A model generated the notes under the pieces. That model had not been told where the DNA came from and ran no database searches. It saw nothing but the letters and a program-made list of their open reading frames with translations. This document shows positions 1-10,179 of a DNA stretch of 64,000 nucleotides, piece after piece. The stretch lies in NCBI GenBank assembly GCA_022828595.1, contig JAKGHH010000004.1:55454422-55518421 (forward strand), in the 5' to 3' direction. Source of the stretch: Nelumbo lutea. Its lineage: Eukaryota; Streptophyta; Magnoliopsida; Proteales; Nelumbonaceae. A program made the translations under genes and the position numbers. Every line of letters begins with the position of its first letter. Within the stretch, counting starts at the first letter, position 1.

Positions 1-580
1 ATAAGGCTTATCCCAACTAAGAGCTAACATGACCGGGTCTTCGGCTGCTGCATGCATGCACGTATCAGATTATCTGATGTCATGTCATTACTTTAAGATG
101 ACATGATGTAGCTTATTATGATTGCAAGTCGGGCCGAGTTAGGTCGGGTTGAGGCCAATTCTACCCTAACCTTAAACCCGACCAGTCCAACTTTAATTCT
201 AACATCAACTAAATTCCTTCAACCATAACTTAACCCAACTTAACCCAAAGTCAATTTTGGATTGGGCCCAACCGAACCTTCTTTTCATTCCTTAAAACCT
301 CATAATTTCTCAATTTTATATCTTGATTTTCATTACATATATTAATTCTATGTTTTATTAGTATTTGTTTATTGACTTTTTTGTGTTCTTTTGTAACAAA
401 ATTCAGAAAAATAAGTGTTAAAAATGACTATAGTTTAGTATGAGTTATAACTTAGGATAAATCTTTCTTAGGAAGCAAACAACATAGACGAGTGATTGAC
501 TTACGATAGATCTTACAAGAGATTATATTAATACTATTTGAATCATCTTCTATACTGGTTTCATATTTACATGTACAGAG
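1..580. other. AT-rich spacer, no gene seen
   Basis: No coding or RNA gene is visible. Positions 120-300 contain repeated short motifs of the kind GGGTTGGGC/CCCAACC, also seen at 28560-28810 and 49050-50170. This looks like a dispersed low-complexity repeat rather than a gene. Confidence 0.4.
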
Positions 581-589
581 ACATTGGTT

Positions 590-1925
590 GTCACAACACT
601 CTTTATAAAGGTAGAGGTAGAGGTTTTTCTTTCTCTTTCTTCTTTAGAGGTGACCTCTCTTACAGATTCACCTAATTCATTAACCTTTTTTTATGTTTTT
701 AAAGCACCTGTTAGCAAAATGACCCCTTTTTCCACACTTAAATCAAGTGGCGGTCTTATTATCTCTTTTATTTTTAGAGGATTTTGATTTCTTTCTTTTC
801 TCTCTGGTTTTCTTTTGTGAATTTTGGATTTTCTCCTTTTACGTATTGGTTTAGCATTGGATGGGTTCAAGACTTACTCCAAACTGATAGCAAAAATCTC
901 CTAACTCTTTTTTCGAGTTAGTATTCTCTCTTTTGATTTGCCCTTTTAGGCGTAAGTCATTGCATAAGTCTAGCCTTATCTATTTTACTATCTGGACATA
1001 CCCGAACGTATAATGGGTATATTGGATTCTCCCTCCTCCTAGACTTCTAAGGTGGTTCATGACCTTTTCAGCGAATAATGGGGAAAGGCCTGAAATAAAT
1101 TGTTCTTTCCAAATGGGATCTCTTAAATTAGTTAGCCTATGTACTTTGGACAGAAATATATTCTTATACCATCTAAAATCATATAATGTTTTACACTTAA
1201 GATTTATAAGTTGTTCACTATCCTTTCTAGCATATCATCAAAATTCCCTATAAAATGATTTAGTATATTTAATACTAAAGTGGTGATTGCATCTTGAACT
1301 GGATAGCCTTGACTTAAGACCATTTCTCCATCTTCATCCCTTTTTTACCGAATTTATGATATAATCTCTTTTGGCTTGGGAAAGGTAATTGTTCCACCAT
1401 CCTTTTAGTAGGCATGTAAAGCATTCGGTCATTACGGTGGCAATTATTTTTTCTTCATTCCCAGCCAGTTTACTAGCGCTAGCATATAACGTCATATGAT
1501 GGATCATTTCATGAATTTGGTACTCAGTTTTCCCATCTAATTTCCATGCATAAAATGTACTTCTATCATAACTTACCTGAGGTCTAGCAAATTTCTCAAA
1601 AAGTAACTCTACTAGGGTATGCTTGGGTAATAAGGCTTTTTGCTTTTATATGAAAGCTTATTTAGCTCCATTGGTGGTGTATCTGATTTTATTTCTATCT
1701 CTGATTCTTTGCTTAAAAAATCTATAAAGTGAGTGTCAGATTTTTCTTCTTCTTCTTTCATTTTTTTAGATGATGTTTTTGAAGATTCTCCTTTTTCCCA
1801 TTTGGAGTTTTGGAATGAAATCCTTTTATTTGCTACATCTTTGTAACTCATTTTGGACAAGTCTAACATAGCCCGTTTGATCCTCATATCTTGAGAAAAT
1901 TCTCTCACCATTACCATAGCCATAG
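590..1925 (-). mobile_element. Decayed gag/coat-protein-like remnant of a retroelement or endogenous pararetrovirus
   Basis: The minus strand has a 103-residue open frame (1612-1923), rich in Lys, Glu and Ser. It is followed, in a shifted frame, by a stretch with the short motif KGWWNNYL at about 1382-1402. The Trp-Trp motif and its surroundings resemble the gag/coat region of plant polyproteins annotated as retroelement or caulimovirid-like. Stops and frameshifts break the frame downstream, toward position 590, where only a Ser/Lys-rich patch remains. I see no protease, reverse transcriptase, LTR or intact zinc knuckle. The family is uncertain; it could be an old pararetrovirus relic or an LTR-retrotransposon gag. 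Nothing here is an intact gene. Confidence 0.45.
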
Positions 1926-2254
1926 GCTTTTCTTTTTTAATTGTTGCTATTTTTTATTGGAGACTTCTAGGGAGCTCAATAGGGTTTTAATTCGATTTGT
2001 TTCTTTGCCTAAGATGTTCAGATATATATTTATATAATAATAATAAAAAAATTAGTTTAATAATTACTTTTAATTTTGTATCCATTTTCATTATAAATAA
2101 AAATAAATTTTAGTTTAATAATTATTTTTAATTAATATGATGAATATATAATATTAGAAACATTCTCAAATGTTTTCAACAAAATTTTGTACTTTTTCAT
2201 TTTTTGTGTTTTATCTTTTAGATGAAAGGCACATTAACTGGACAGGTGTCACAT

Positions 2255-2440
2255 AGCTATTAGGTGCTCACTCATTGTGCTTAGTTAACGCGACTACTAC
2301 ATCCGACCTTGTATTAGGAACATCTCCCGATGATAGTACCATAAATGATGATATCATCATCGGGAGATGTTCTCAATACATGGCGGGGATGTGTTGTGGG
2401 ACATTGTGGGGCACCCCCTTGTAGGGCGCAGATCTGAACT
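2255..2440. repeat. Foldback (MITE-like) element, family A copy 1
   Basis: A near-perfect inverted repeat. GAACATCTCCCGATGAT at about 2320-2336 faces its reverse complement ending near 2370, and the arms extend weakly outward to a GGGGCACCCC end near 2420. Related elements lie at 2500-2640, 18008-18114 and 37441-37572. Confidence 0.6.
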
Positions 2441-2499
2441 CCCTAGATTCAACATTTTTAAGACTTTGGATCTCCTGCCCACGAGAACTCTGCCTATGT

Positions 2500-2640
2500 C
2501 TACCCACAACACATTACCCCCTGTGAATTGGGAACATCTCTCTTACATAGCACTGTGTAGGAGGATGAGATGTTCTCCATGTGTGACTGCGATGTTGTGT
2601 TGGTAGACGTCAGCAGAGTTTGTGTATACAGGACTTTTAT
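2500..2640. repeat. Foldback element, family A copy 2 (decayed)
   Basis: GGGAACATCTC near 2530 and GATGAGATGTTC near 2565 form the same inverted core as the copy 100 bp to the left, with a different spacer. The outer arms (CAACACATTACCCCC and GCGATGTTGTG) match only loosely. Confidence 0.45.
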
Positions 2641-2866
2641 GCGTGACTGCAATGTCCTTTTATGCATGCATCATTTTCATCTTCTTGGCTTTCTATTGCC
2701 AAACAAAAAAGAACTGAAAGTCAATCTTTTGAGCTTGTCGAAAACCAAAAGAGCTAAGAAAGACACACCAAAAGCCCTTTTAGGGCTTGTTAGTTGCCTC
2801 TTAATAATGAATGTTGAAAAGAATTGGTACATTTTTAGTGGCAATCAGAGTGTTTGGTTACCACTA

Positions 2867-3137
2867 GGCTATGTTTGGTTTGAAGGAAAAGGTAGGGAAA
2901 GGAAGGGAAAGACATCGGGAGAAGTACCAATCATCCCAAATCAAAATTTACTAGGCCCAAAGTATAGGGGGAATGCATCCTGATCGTGAATTGATGCCAA
3001 ATTCACAGGCAGGATGTGGTTTATAGGGGGTGGGGGGGGGGGGCTAGAATTCAGAATTCTGCATCATGTGTTTCCATACTTTTCCCAAAAGACATCCCTT
3101 ACCTTTCCCTACCTTTTCCTTCAAACCAAACATAGCC
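2867..3137. mobile_element. Tourist-like (PIF/Harbinger) MITE
   Basis: Terminal inverted repeats of about 45 bp begin GGCTATGTTTGGTTTGAAGG on the left, and the reverse complement ends at 3137. The termini are flanked by CTA (2864-2866) and TTA (3138-3140), an imperfect copy of the 3-bp TWA duplication typical of PIF/Harbinger. A G tract of about 13 bases sits inside near 3030. There is no coding capacity; the short open frame across it is incidental. Confidence 0.65.
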
Positions 3138-3229
3138 TTATTGTTTCAGCCTTAGTGTACTATTAAGACAACAGACGTGTACTATAGCAACCATTCTACT
3201 TATTGTTTTCCAAAAGTACCCCAAAAAGT

Positions 3230-4052
3230 TGCTCCTATGTTATAAATTGATAAGCCCTATATGTAATAATAAAAATAATAATAGTAATTATAATAATAAT
3301 AAATTAATAACTTAATAATATTATAATTATTATTAAATAATTAATCCATCGTTATATAATAAATACCTAATCATAAGAAGTTAATTATTTAAATAAACTT
3401 TAATTATTATGAATAATTAATATATTAGATACATAATGACATAATTATTAATTCTTAGTTAATTTATTAATTAAAATTTATGTAATTTGCTTATTTAACA
3501 TATATATATATATTAACTATTAGATGCTCATTTCCTAAAAATTAATTAGCTAATTAGTTAACTATTTTTTATTAAAATAATCATAATAATATATTTACTA
3601 GTTATATACTTATTAAAACAATTATGTAATTAATACAATTAATAACGTTATAATTGTTTATCATACATACATATTATATATATATATATATTGATAGATG
3701 TTCAAATCTTTAAAATATCTAAATATTTCTATTTTTTATGAATTCTATTATTTATAAATTATTTTATATTCATTTAATTAATTTTTAATTAGTTTATTAA
3801 ATAGTAAAATTAACATTCTCATATCCAGGATTAAAATGGTCTATTATCATTTTTCAAAACTCAGCATCCAAATTTCAGAACAACATTCTCTACATTTAGA
3901 CTTAAAAACCAAGAAAAATTCACCAACTCCAGTACACTTTTAAAAGTGATTAATATAGTTTTAGAGTCATTTAGATATCAAACTATAGTCATCAGTACAA
4001 AAGAACAAGCTCTTTGTTCTTAAACTGATTACTTAGCCAAAAATAAAACAAG
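3230..4052. repeat. AT-rich spacer with a repeat shared with 6430-6610
   Basis: This is almost pure AT sequence. Its part at 3335-3500 (containing TATATAATAAATACCTAAT) recurs in direct orientation at about 6455-6615, on the other side of the gypsy element. No gene is visible. Confidence 0.45.
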
Positions 4053-4515
4053 GTTTTAAGTTAGCACTCTTATTGTAGAGAGCTTTGAAGATAATATGAG
4101 AGAGCTAGAGAGCAGGGGTTACTTCCCTTTTTTCATCCTCCTCCCCTTTGGGGGGTGAGGTCTTTATATACCGGAGTCCTCACGGGTTAGGTGGGTGAAA
4201 AGCCTCCAAACGGTAAGACTCGTCACATCCAGTCAGAACCGGGGTACGGTGGTGAACTCCTTGAGGTCGTCAGGCTGACGCTTGTGTCTGGCGGCCAAGT
4301 CGGCGCCTGGGCCGGGTTGTCAGGGTGGCGCCTGCGTCAGTCGGCAAGTCGGTGTCTGGGCCAGGTCATCAGGATGGCGTCTGTGTCAATCGACGGGTCA
4401 GTGTCTAGGCCAAGTCGTCAGGCAGGAGATCTTTCTGCGATACGCCAAACTACTCCTATACCGAACTTCTCTACAAGTGGCGAGCTGCCTATAGCGAGCT
4501 ATCTGGGGGCGAACT
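4053..4515 (-). repeat. Truncated second LTR of a Ty3/gypsy element
   Basis: This stretch repeats 5646-6115 in direct orientation with few differences. On the minus strand both contain a TATATAAAG box followed by the CTCTAGCTCTCTC leader. Relative to the full LTR (5116-6422) it is cut on both sides. It joins element-internal sequence at about 4515 and host AT-rich DNA at 4053. It includes 60-bp-scale GC-rich subrepeats (GGCGCCTGGGCC type) at 4260-4440. Confidence 0.6.
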
Positions 4516-5115
4516 CCCTGTGGAGTGACTAGTGGTCTACTCTTTTCTGACTTTGCCCGTGCCAGAGAAGCGACCGGGTCTTAAGTAGTAATGTGGCTCG
4601 TAGGCTTTGGAGTGACTAGTGGTCTACTCTTTTCTAACTTTGCCCGTGCCGAAGAGGCGACCGGGTCTTAAGTAGTAATGTGGCCCATAGGTTTGGCATG
4701 CATCAGCTTCGTAATGTCGGTCACCTACTCCTGCAAGAAGCTATTAGGAGCTCAACCTTCAGGGGCAGCACTACTAACTTTAGGTTGTCAGCTCACATGG
4801 GAGCCTTGGAAGGCTCGACCGGTAAGGGCGCCTATGTAGTCAATTGGCCGCCAACTCCCGCGGAAGCCACGAAGAGCTCATCTTTGTAGAGGGGACCTTT
4901 GCGGAGAGGACTGATGTGGCATTATCTGAATTGAAAGTAAGGTTGGTAGAGCTACTTAGTCCATTAGCTCCCTGCATAGTCTTTGAGTTCATAAAAAATG
5001 TAAACTATAAAGCGATAGCTAAAAAGTGAGGACTTAGCTTTGGTAAGATGAGAACTTAGCTTTTGTAGGATGAGAACTTAGCTTTTTGTAGCGTGTTCCC
5101 ACAGACGGCGCAAAT
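4516..5115 (-). mobile_element. Residual internal region of the gypsy element, with primer-binding site
   Basis: Read on the minus strand, the full LTR is followed by TTTGCGCCGTCTGTGGGAAC (5093-5112). This is one base from the TTGGCGCCGTCTGTGGGAA-type primer-binding region I associate with Tat/Ogre-like Ty3/gypsy elements. No gag or pol follows; only about 0.6 kb remains. That includes a 97-bp tandem duplication (4522-4618 and 4619 to about 4690) containing GACCGGGTCTTAAGTAGTA. The element is therefore non-autonomous and internally deleted. Confidence 0.55.
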
Positions 5116-5212
5116 TGATGTAACCGTTTTCGACCACGTACCAATGTTTTGTGATGAAAAATTTTTTGGCTAAGTACCTTGTCATTTGACCCGGTGGTGG
5201 CGTGCCTTAGTG

Positions 5213-5465
5213 ATGAGCTACTTGGTGGTGAACTGCCTACTGGCGAACTACTTGGTGGAGAACTGCCTGGGGGTGAACTTTCTGGTGGTGAACTGCCCGG
5301 TGGCGAACTGTTTGGTGGCGAACTGCCTGGTGGCAAATTGCCCGGTGGCGAACTGCTCGGTGGCGAACTGCCTGGTGGCGAGCTGCTCGGTGGCGAACTG
5401 CCTGATGGCGAGCTGCTCGGTGGCGAACTGCCTGGCGGAGAGCTACCTGGTGGCGAACTCCCTAC
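5213..5465. repeat. 15-bp minisatellite inside the LTR, about 16 copies
   Basis: Successive variants of GGTGGCGAACTGCCT, with units alternating CTGCCT/CTGCTC. Because 15 is a multiple of three, all frames stay open, which explains the repetitive Gly-Glu-Leu and Pro-Ser translations. Confidence 0.9.
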
Positions 5466-5477
5466 TAGGCGGTCGGT

Positions 5478-5600
5478 GAGGGACCTGCGAGAACTCCATC
5501 TTTTCCTCCTCTTTGTAGGTGGCAGGAGCTGAGGGACCTGCGAGAACTCCATCTTTTCCTCCTCTTTGTAGGCGGCGGGAGCTGAGGGACCTGCGAGAAC
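5478..5600. repeat. 53-bp tandem repeat, 2.4 copies
   Basis: The unit beginning GAGGGACCTGCGAGAACT occurs at about 5478, 5531 and 5584. The first two are nearly identical and the third diverges after 18 bases. Confidence 0.8.
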
Positions 5601-6611
5601 TGAATCAGAGGTCCCGGGGGTATTTTCCCGGCGGGGGCTCTCCGATGCTTAAGTTAACACTCTTATTGTAGAGAGCTTTGAAGATAATATGAGAGAGCTA
5701 GAGAGCAGGGGTTACTTCCCTTTTTTCATCCTCCTCCCCTTTGGGGGGTGAGGTCTTTATATACCGGAGTCCTCGCGGGTTAGGTGGGTGAAAAGCCTCC
5801 AAACGGTAAGACTCGTCACATCCTGTCAGAACCGGGGTACGGTGGTGAACTCCTCGAGGTCGTCAGGCTGGCGCTTGTGTCAGGCGGCCAGGTCGGCGCC
5901 TGGGCCGGGTTGTTAGGGTGACGCCTGCGTCAGTTGGCGGGTCGGTGTCTGGGCCAGGTCGTCAGGTTGGCGCCTGTGTCAGTCTACTGGTCAGTGTCTA
6001 GGCCAGGTCGTCAGGCAGGAGATCTTTCTGCGATACGCCAAACTACTCCTGTACCGAACTTCTCTACAAGTGGCAAGCTGCCTATAGCAAGCTATCTGGG
6101 GGCGAACTCCCTATGGCGAGCTCTGCCAAGCTGCCTGGCTCTTTGGCGAGCTCCCTGGTGAGCTACCAAGCTCGGGGGGATGTACGCCGCCGAGTTTGTC
6201 GGTGGGCGTCTTATGGGTGGCTTGGCCGGATCATGTGCTAGGCTGGTCCAGGTCGGCCAGGTCGTGCAGGCCGCGCATCAGGCCGCACGTTGGTCGCACC
6301 AGGCCGGCCAGACTGGTGCCCGGGTGGGTCACCAACTTCGTAAGTTTGTTGGCTGGGTGTTTACCTAGTTGTCACGAGGTGCCACGTGTCACAATTTCAC
6401 TAAAGGGCCAAATCTGCCCTCATCAAATAATGTTGTTGTTGTTATTAAATAATAACAATTAATTAATTCATCGTCATATAATAAATACCTAATATTAAGA
6501 CATTAATTATTTTATAATTATTACTTATTTTATTAATTATTATGAGTAATTAATGAATTAATTACATAACATAATTATTAATTAATTCATTAATGAAAAG
6601 TTACGTAATTT

Positions 6612-6620
6612 TTTATTTTA
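6612..6620. other. Left 9-bp target-site duplication of Pack-MULE 1
   Basis: TTTATTTTA here is repeated exactly at 8705-8713, directly outside the two inverted termini. Confidence 0.85.
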
Positions 6621-8704
6621 GGGAAATTGTCCAAAACCCACCATCCTTATACCGATAAAGTTCAATGACTCAAGTTGGCCACATCAACCTAAATGCATGT
6701 TTCATGACTAAACTGCCCCTGAATGGTGATCCAAAAATGTTTGAGGGTATGATTATTGTACCTTCTATTTTCTTGTTACTTCATCTTTTCAACACCGCCC
6801 TGTTAAACAAGTTCACTCACAAAACAAATTAAACAAGGCCATTGCTGGGGCTCATGAACTGGCAATGAACTCTGGCCATACACGGTTTACTCCAATTCAC
6901 GTGGCCATCACATTGATAACTAACCCAAATGGCATCCTCCCGCAAGCAGTCGTCAATGCTGGTTGTGGAGATGAGGCCGCAAACTCCTTTGAACGAGTCC
7001 TCAATCAAGCCATGAAGAAAATTTCGTCTCATCATACTGCCCCGGATGAAATCCCTGCAAGCACTTCTTTGATTAAGGTAATCAGGCGAGCCCAATCGTC
7101 GCAAAAATCTTGCGGTGATACTCATCCTGCCGTTGATCAGTTGATTCTTGATCTTCTTGAGGATTCCCAAATCAGAGATCTCCTCAAGGAGGCTGGGGTT
7201 AGTGTGTCAAGAGTGAAATTAGAGGTTGAGAAGCTTCAAGGGAAGGAAGGAAGGAAGGTTGAAAGTGCTTCCAGTGGCACCAATTTTCTGGCATTGAAGG
7301 CTTATGGTTGTGACCTTGTTGAGCAAGCTGGGAAGCTAGACCTAAGCATTGGTAGAGACGAAGAGATTCGAAGAGTGATAAGGATTCTCTCTAGAAGAAC
7401 AAAGAACAATCCAGAGGTCGAAGAGGCTGAACAAAGATGTCCCAAGCAATCTTTTAGATGTGAGACTAATCGCTTTGGATATGGGTGCCCTTGTGGCTGG
7501 AGCCAAATACAGAGGAGAATTTGAGGAGAGGTTGAAAGCTGTATTGAAAGAGGTCGAAGAGGCTGAAGGGAAAGTAATTCTCTTCATTGGTGAGATCCAT
7601 CTGGCTTGGAGCTGGTCAAACTGAGGGTTCCATGGATGCAACTAATTTGTTCAAGCCAATGCTTGCCAGAGGCCAGCTGAGGTGCATTGGTGCAACTACC
7701 CTTGAAGAGTATAGGAAATATGTTGAGAAGGATGCTGCTTTTGAGAGACGATTCCATCAAGTTTATGTTGCAGAGCCCAGTGTTGCAGACACAATCAGCA
7801 TCCTTCGAGGATTGAAAGAAAGGTATGACGGTCACCATGGTGTTCGAATTCAAGACAAAGCTCTTGTTGTTGTTGCTCAGCTCTCTAATCGCTACATTAC
7901 CGATATGTAACAAGTTCTTGTGGCTGATGAGTGGTTTTGGGGATTAAATTCAAATTTGTTTTTTTTTTTAGATTTTGGTTTATAGATTTGGTTTCAAATT
8001 GGGGTTTTAATTAATGTATCTTTTGCTCTGTTTAGGACGTCATCTACCCAATAAGGCAATTGATCTGGTTGATGAAGCTTGTGCATATGTGAGTCCAACT
8101 TGATAGCCAACCTGAAGAGATTGATAACCTTGAAAGAAAGAGAATCCAATTGGAAGTTGAGATGCATGCTCTTGAGAGAGAGAAGGACAAAGCAAGCAAA
8201 GCCCGTCTGGTCAGTTATCTGTTATTTGAATGCTCACTTCTTTCAATACTTCGACTGCTGACTCATTTGCTACTAAATTACAACCACTGGTAATGAAATA
8301 TAGAAAGGAAAAAGAGAGGGTAGATGAGATACGTAGATTGAAGCAAAGGCGTGAGGAGCTTATGATCAGTTTACAAGAGGCTGAGAGAAGAATGGACCTA
8401 GCTAGAGTTGCAGACCTGAGAATGGACCTGCTTCTCAGACGAAGAGAGAAGCAGCGGCTGATGGAGGAAGAAAGTAGCGGCCAATGCTTTCTCATTGTTA
8501 GCGTTTTGGGTTGAAGAATGACGGGGTAATTTTGGTATATTGCAAAATGGACCGAATATAATCAAGGGTAAAATTGTAAATTAATGATGTGTGTTAGTCA
8601 AGTTACCATTATCTGGCTGACGTGGTGAGATTTGGACATTTTGAAAAGTTGTGGTAAATTTAAGAGAATTCATAAAAAGTGATGGTGGGTTTTGGACAAT
8701 TACC
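6621..8704. mobile_element. Pack-MULE 1 (Mutator-like, non-autonomous) carrying an HSP101 fragment
   Basis: The left end GGGAAATTGTCCAAAACCC and the right end, whose reverse complement is GGTAATTGTCCAAAACCC, form terminal inverted repeats. They match for about 25 bp through CCCACCATC with one indel, then only weakly (CCACRTCARCC further in). A perfect 9-bp duplication, TTTATTTTA, flanks the element, as expected for Mutator-like transposition. The 2.1-kb interior is mostly a host gene fragment (HSP101/ClpB) with an intron retained, so the capture was at DNA level and not from mRNA. No transposase is present. Confidence 0.85.
6808..8425 (+). pseudogene. HSP101 / cytosolic ClpB fragment, non-functional
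   Basis: Cytosolic HSP101 is a hexameric AAA+ disaggregase of the heat-shock response. This copy has the N-terminal Clp repeats (KFTHKTN, GAHELAMNSGH), the linker, part of nucleotide-binding domain 1 and the start of the coiled-coil M domain (YRKEKERV, ERRMDLARVADLR). Similarity then stops, so the second ATPase domain is absent. Defects: an early frameshift near 6830; the Walker A segment after SRRTKNNP (about 24 codons by comparison with the remembered family sequence) replaced by a 19-bp filler; Walker B FIDEIH changed to FIGEIH; a 2-base loss near 7603; and a decayed donor of a retained intron (about 7905-8035). It lies wholly inside Pack-MULE 1. Identity of the family is nearly certain; that it is dead is clear. 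Confidence 0.9.
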
Positions 8705-8713
8705 TTTATTTTA
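8705..8713. other. Right 9-bp target-site duplication of Pack-MULE 1
   Basis: An exact copy of 6612-6620 (TTTATTTTA). Confidence 0.85.
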
Positions 8714-8719
8714 AATATA

Positions 8720-10058
8720 TCTATAATATATATAAAAGTGAGAATGTAGTATGAAATTTTTCTTGGACTAAAATTATCCTCTATTTATTTGTTTGATAAA
8801 GGGTATGAAAATCATTTTATTACAACTTTAATGCCAATATATGGCTACTAAAATGCCCATATTTGTTTATTTATAACATCTCTAATTGTAAAGATTAAAA
8901 ATGTAACTTCAATTATTACTTTTCACCTCATTTAATCCATTTTCATTGAGTCTTATACTTAAAAGTATTAACTCTCATTTTCTCTTATTAAATCATATAT
9001 TTTAAGTTATTTTTACCAATAAATGATACTAATTAGATCTATGTCAACATTTTTTACAATATAAACCCATATATTTTAAAACTGGTTAAAAAACAAAAGC
9101 ATTTATCTAAGTGATGGTTAAGTAATTCAACCATTCAAATCAAATTGAAAAACCTATGAAGTAGTAGTTAGGTAATAAAATTTTTAAAATAGAAATAAAT
9201 ATAGAAAATTACAAAAATGTAAAAAAATTAGACACATTTATGATACATTTATTAATCAAACTAAAGAAATAAGTGTCATAAAAAGAAATATTTTTTATTG
9301 ATAATGAAAATGAAGTACAAACTTTAGAACTGACTAAAAATGAAATTATTTTACTATTTGGCACAGATCAATAGTTCAACTTTTAGGTCAAATGTATTAA
9401 CATTTAATGTCATAAATAAATAATAAAATATAAAAATACATAAATGTTACAAGAAACATTCAGGCACATATATTAATTAATTATCATATAAAAGTAAGTG
9501 TGACATACCGGAATTATTTTTACACAAAAATATAAAAAAGTAAAGAAAAAATTGAACGCATCTATAATTCTATATTTACACTACTATTAAAGATATAAAT
9601 AAGATTGTAGAACTTTCTTTTAACTAAAATACTTATTTTTGAATTTAATCTCTATTTAATTTTGATGTTTAAATTGTAAATTGAACTACTACTTTTCACC
9701 TCATTTAATTCTCTCTTTTTAAATCTTACATTTTTTATAAATGAATAGAAAAAACACCAAAAAGATAAAATATTATAAAAAGAAGAATCTAACCAAGCAG
9801 GTAGACCAGCAATGATACTTGAAACTTCATAACTCGATCTAATTATCACGTGTTTAGATGAGGTGTTTATATAATCAAATTTGAATTTTGCAATATGCAT
9901 CCGGTTAATAATAAAAAGAAAAAAAAACATATAAAATCAAAAAAAAATACGCATTTATAGCAACTTTTTATGGTAGTGATTCCCTTTGTGGTCATCTTTT
10001 TATAAAACATTGATGATGAAAGAAAACATCCACTAATCTACATGAAAATAAACATAAA
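8720..10058 (+). repeat. AT-rich spacer with Helitron-like 5' termini
   Basis: TCTATAATATATATAAAAGT at 8720 and TCTATATTTACACTACTATT near 9585 each follow an A or T. They resemble the TCTATACTA-type 5' ends of plant Helitrons, as does the clearer copy at 44778. Phrases such as ACTACTTTTCACCTCATTTAAT recur near 8915 and 9690. No Helitron 3' terminus was found for either, and no gene is visible. Confidence 0.35.
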
Positions 10059-10177
10059 GGCTCAGTTTGGAAAGAGTACAAATACAAATATGTACAATAC
10101 ATATATATACAAAATAATGTAAAATATAAGATTTTGTATTCTATAAATTTGTATTTGTACTCTTTCCAAATTGAGCC
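10059..10177. mobile_element. Small MITE, family B copy 1
   Basis: The terminal inverted repeats GGCTCAGTTTGGAAAGAGTA (left) and its reverse complement (right, with A for C at the sixth base) continue through ACAAATACAAAT. AAA flanks both sides. A diverged second copy lies at 26309-26440. Confidence 0.65.
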
Positions 10178-10179
10178 AA

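Larger units (their letters stand above)
5116..6422 (-). repeat. Full-length GC-rich LTR of a Ty3/gypsy element
   Basis: On the minus strand the LTR runs from TGAGGGCAGATTTGG (6422) to a terminal CA just before the primer-binding site. It has a TATATAAAG promoter box near 5755, then the signature AACTTAAGCATCGGAGAGCC followed by a CCCCGGGACC stretch, which is typical of plant gypsy LTRs. The U5 part holds a 15-bp minisatellite and a 53-bp tandem repeat. It is about 1.3 kb long and much richer in GC than its flanks. The 172-residue Pro/Ser-rich open frame on the minus strand is produced by the minisatellite and is not a gene. Confidence 0.65.

Noticed and set aside
4191..4532. GC-rich open frames here and at 5934-6462
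   Set aside because: They lie in gypsy LTR sequence, are not shared cleanly between the two LTR copies, and show no domain.
5034..5552. A 172-codon Pro/Ser-rich open frame (minus) and matching Gly-Glu-Leu frames (plus)
   Set aside because: They are produced by the 15-bp minisatellite inside an LTR; repeat length divisible by three keeps all frames open.
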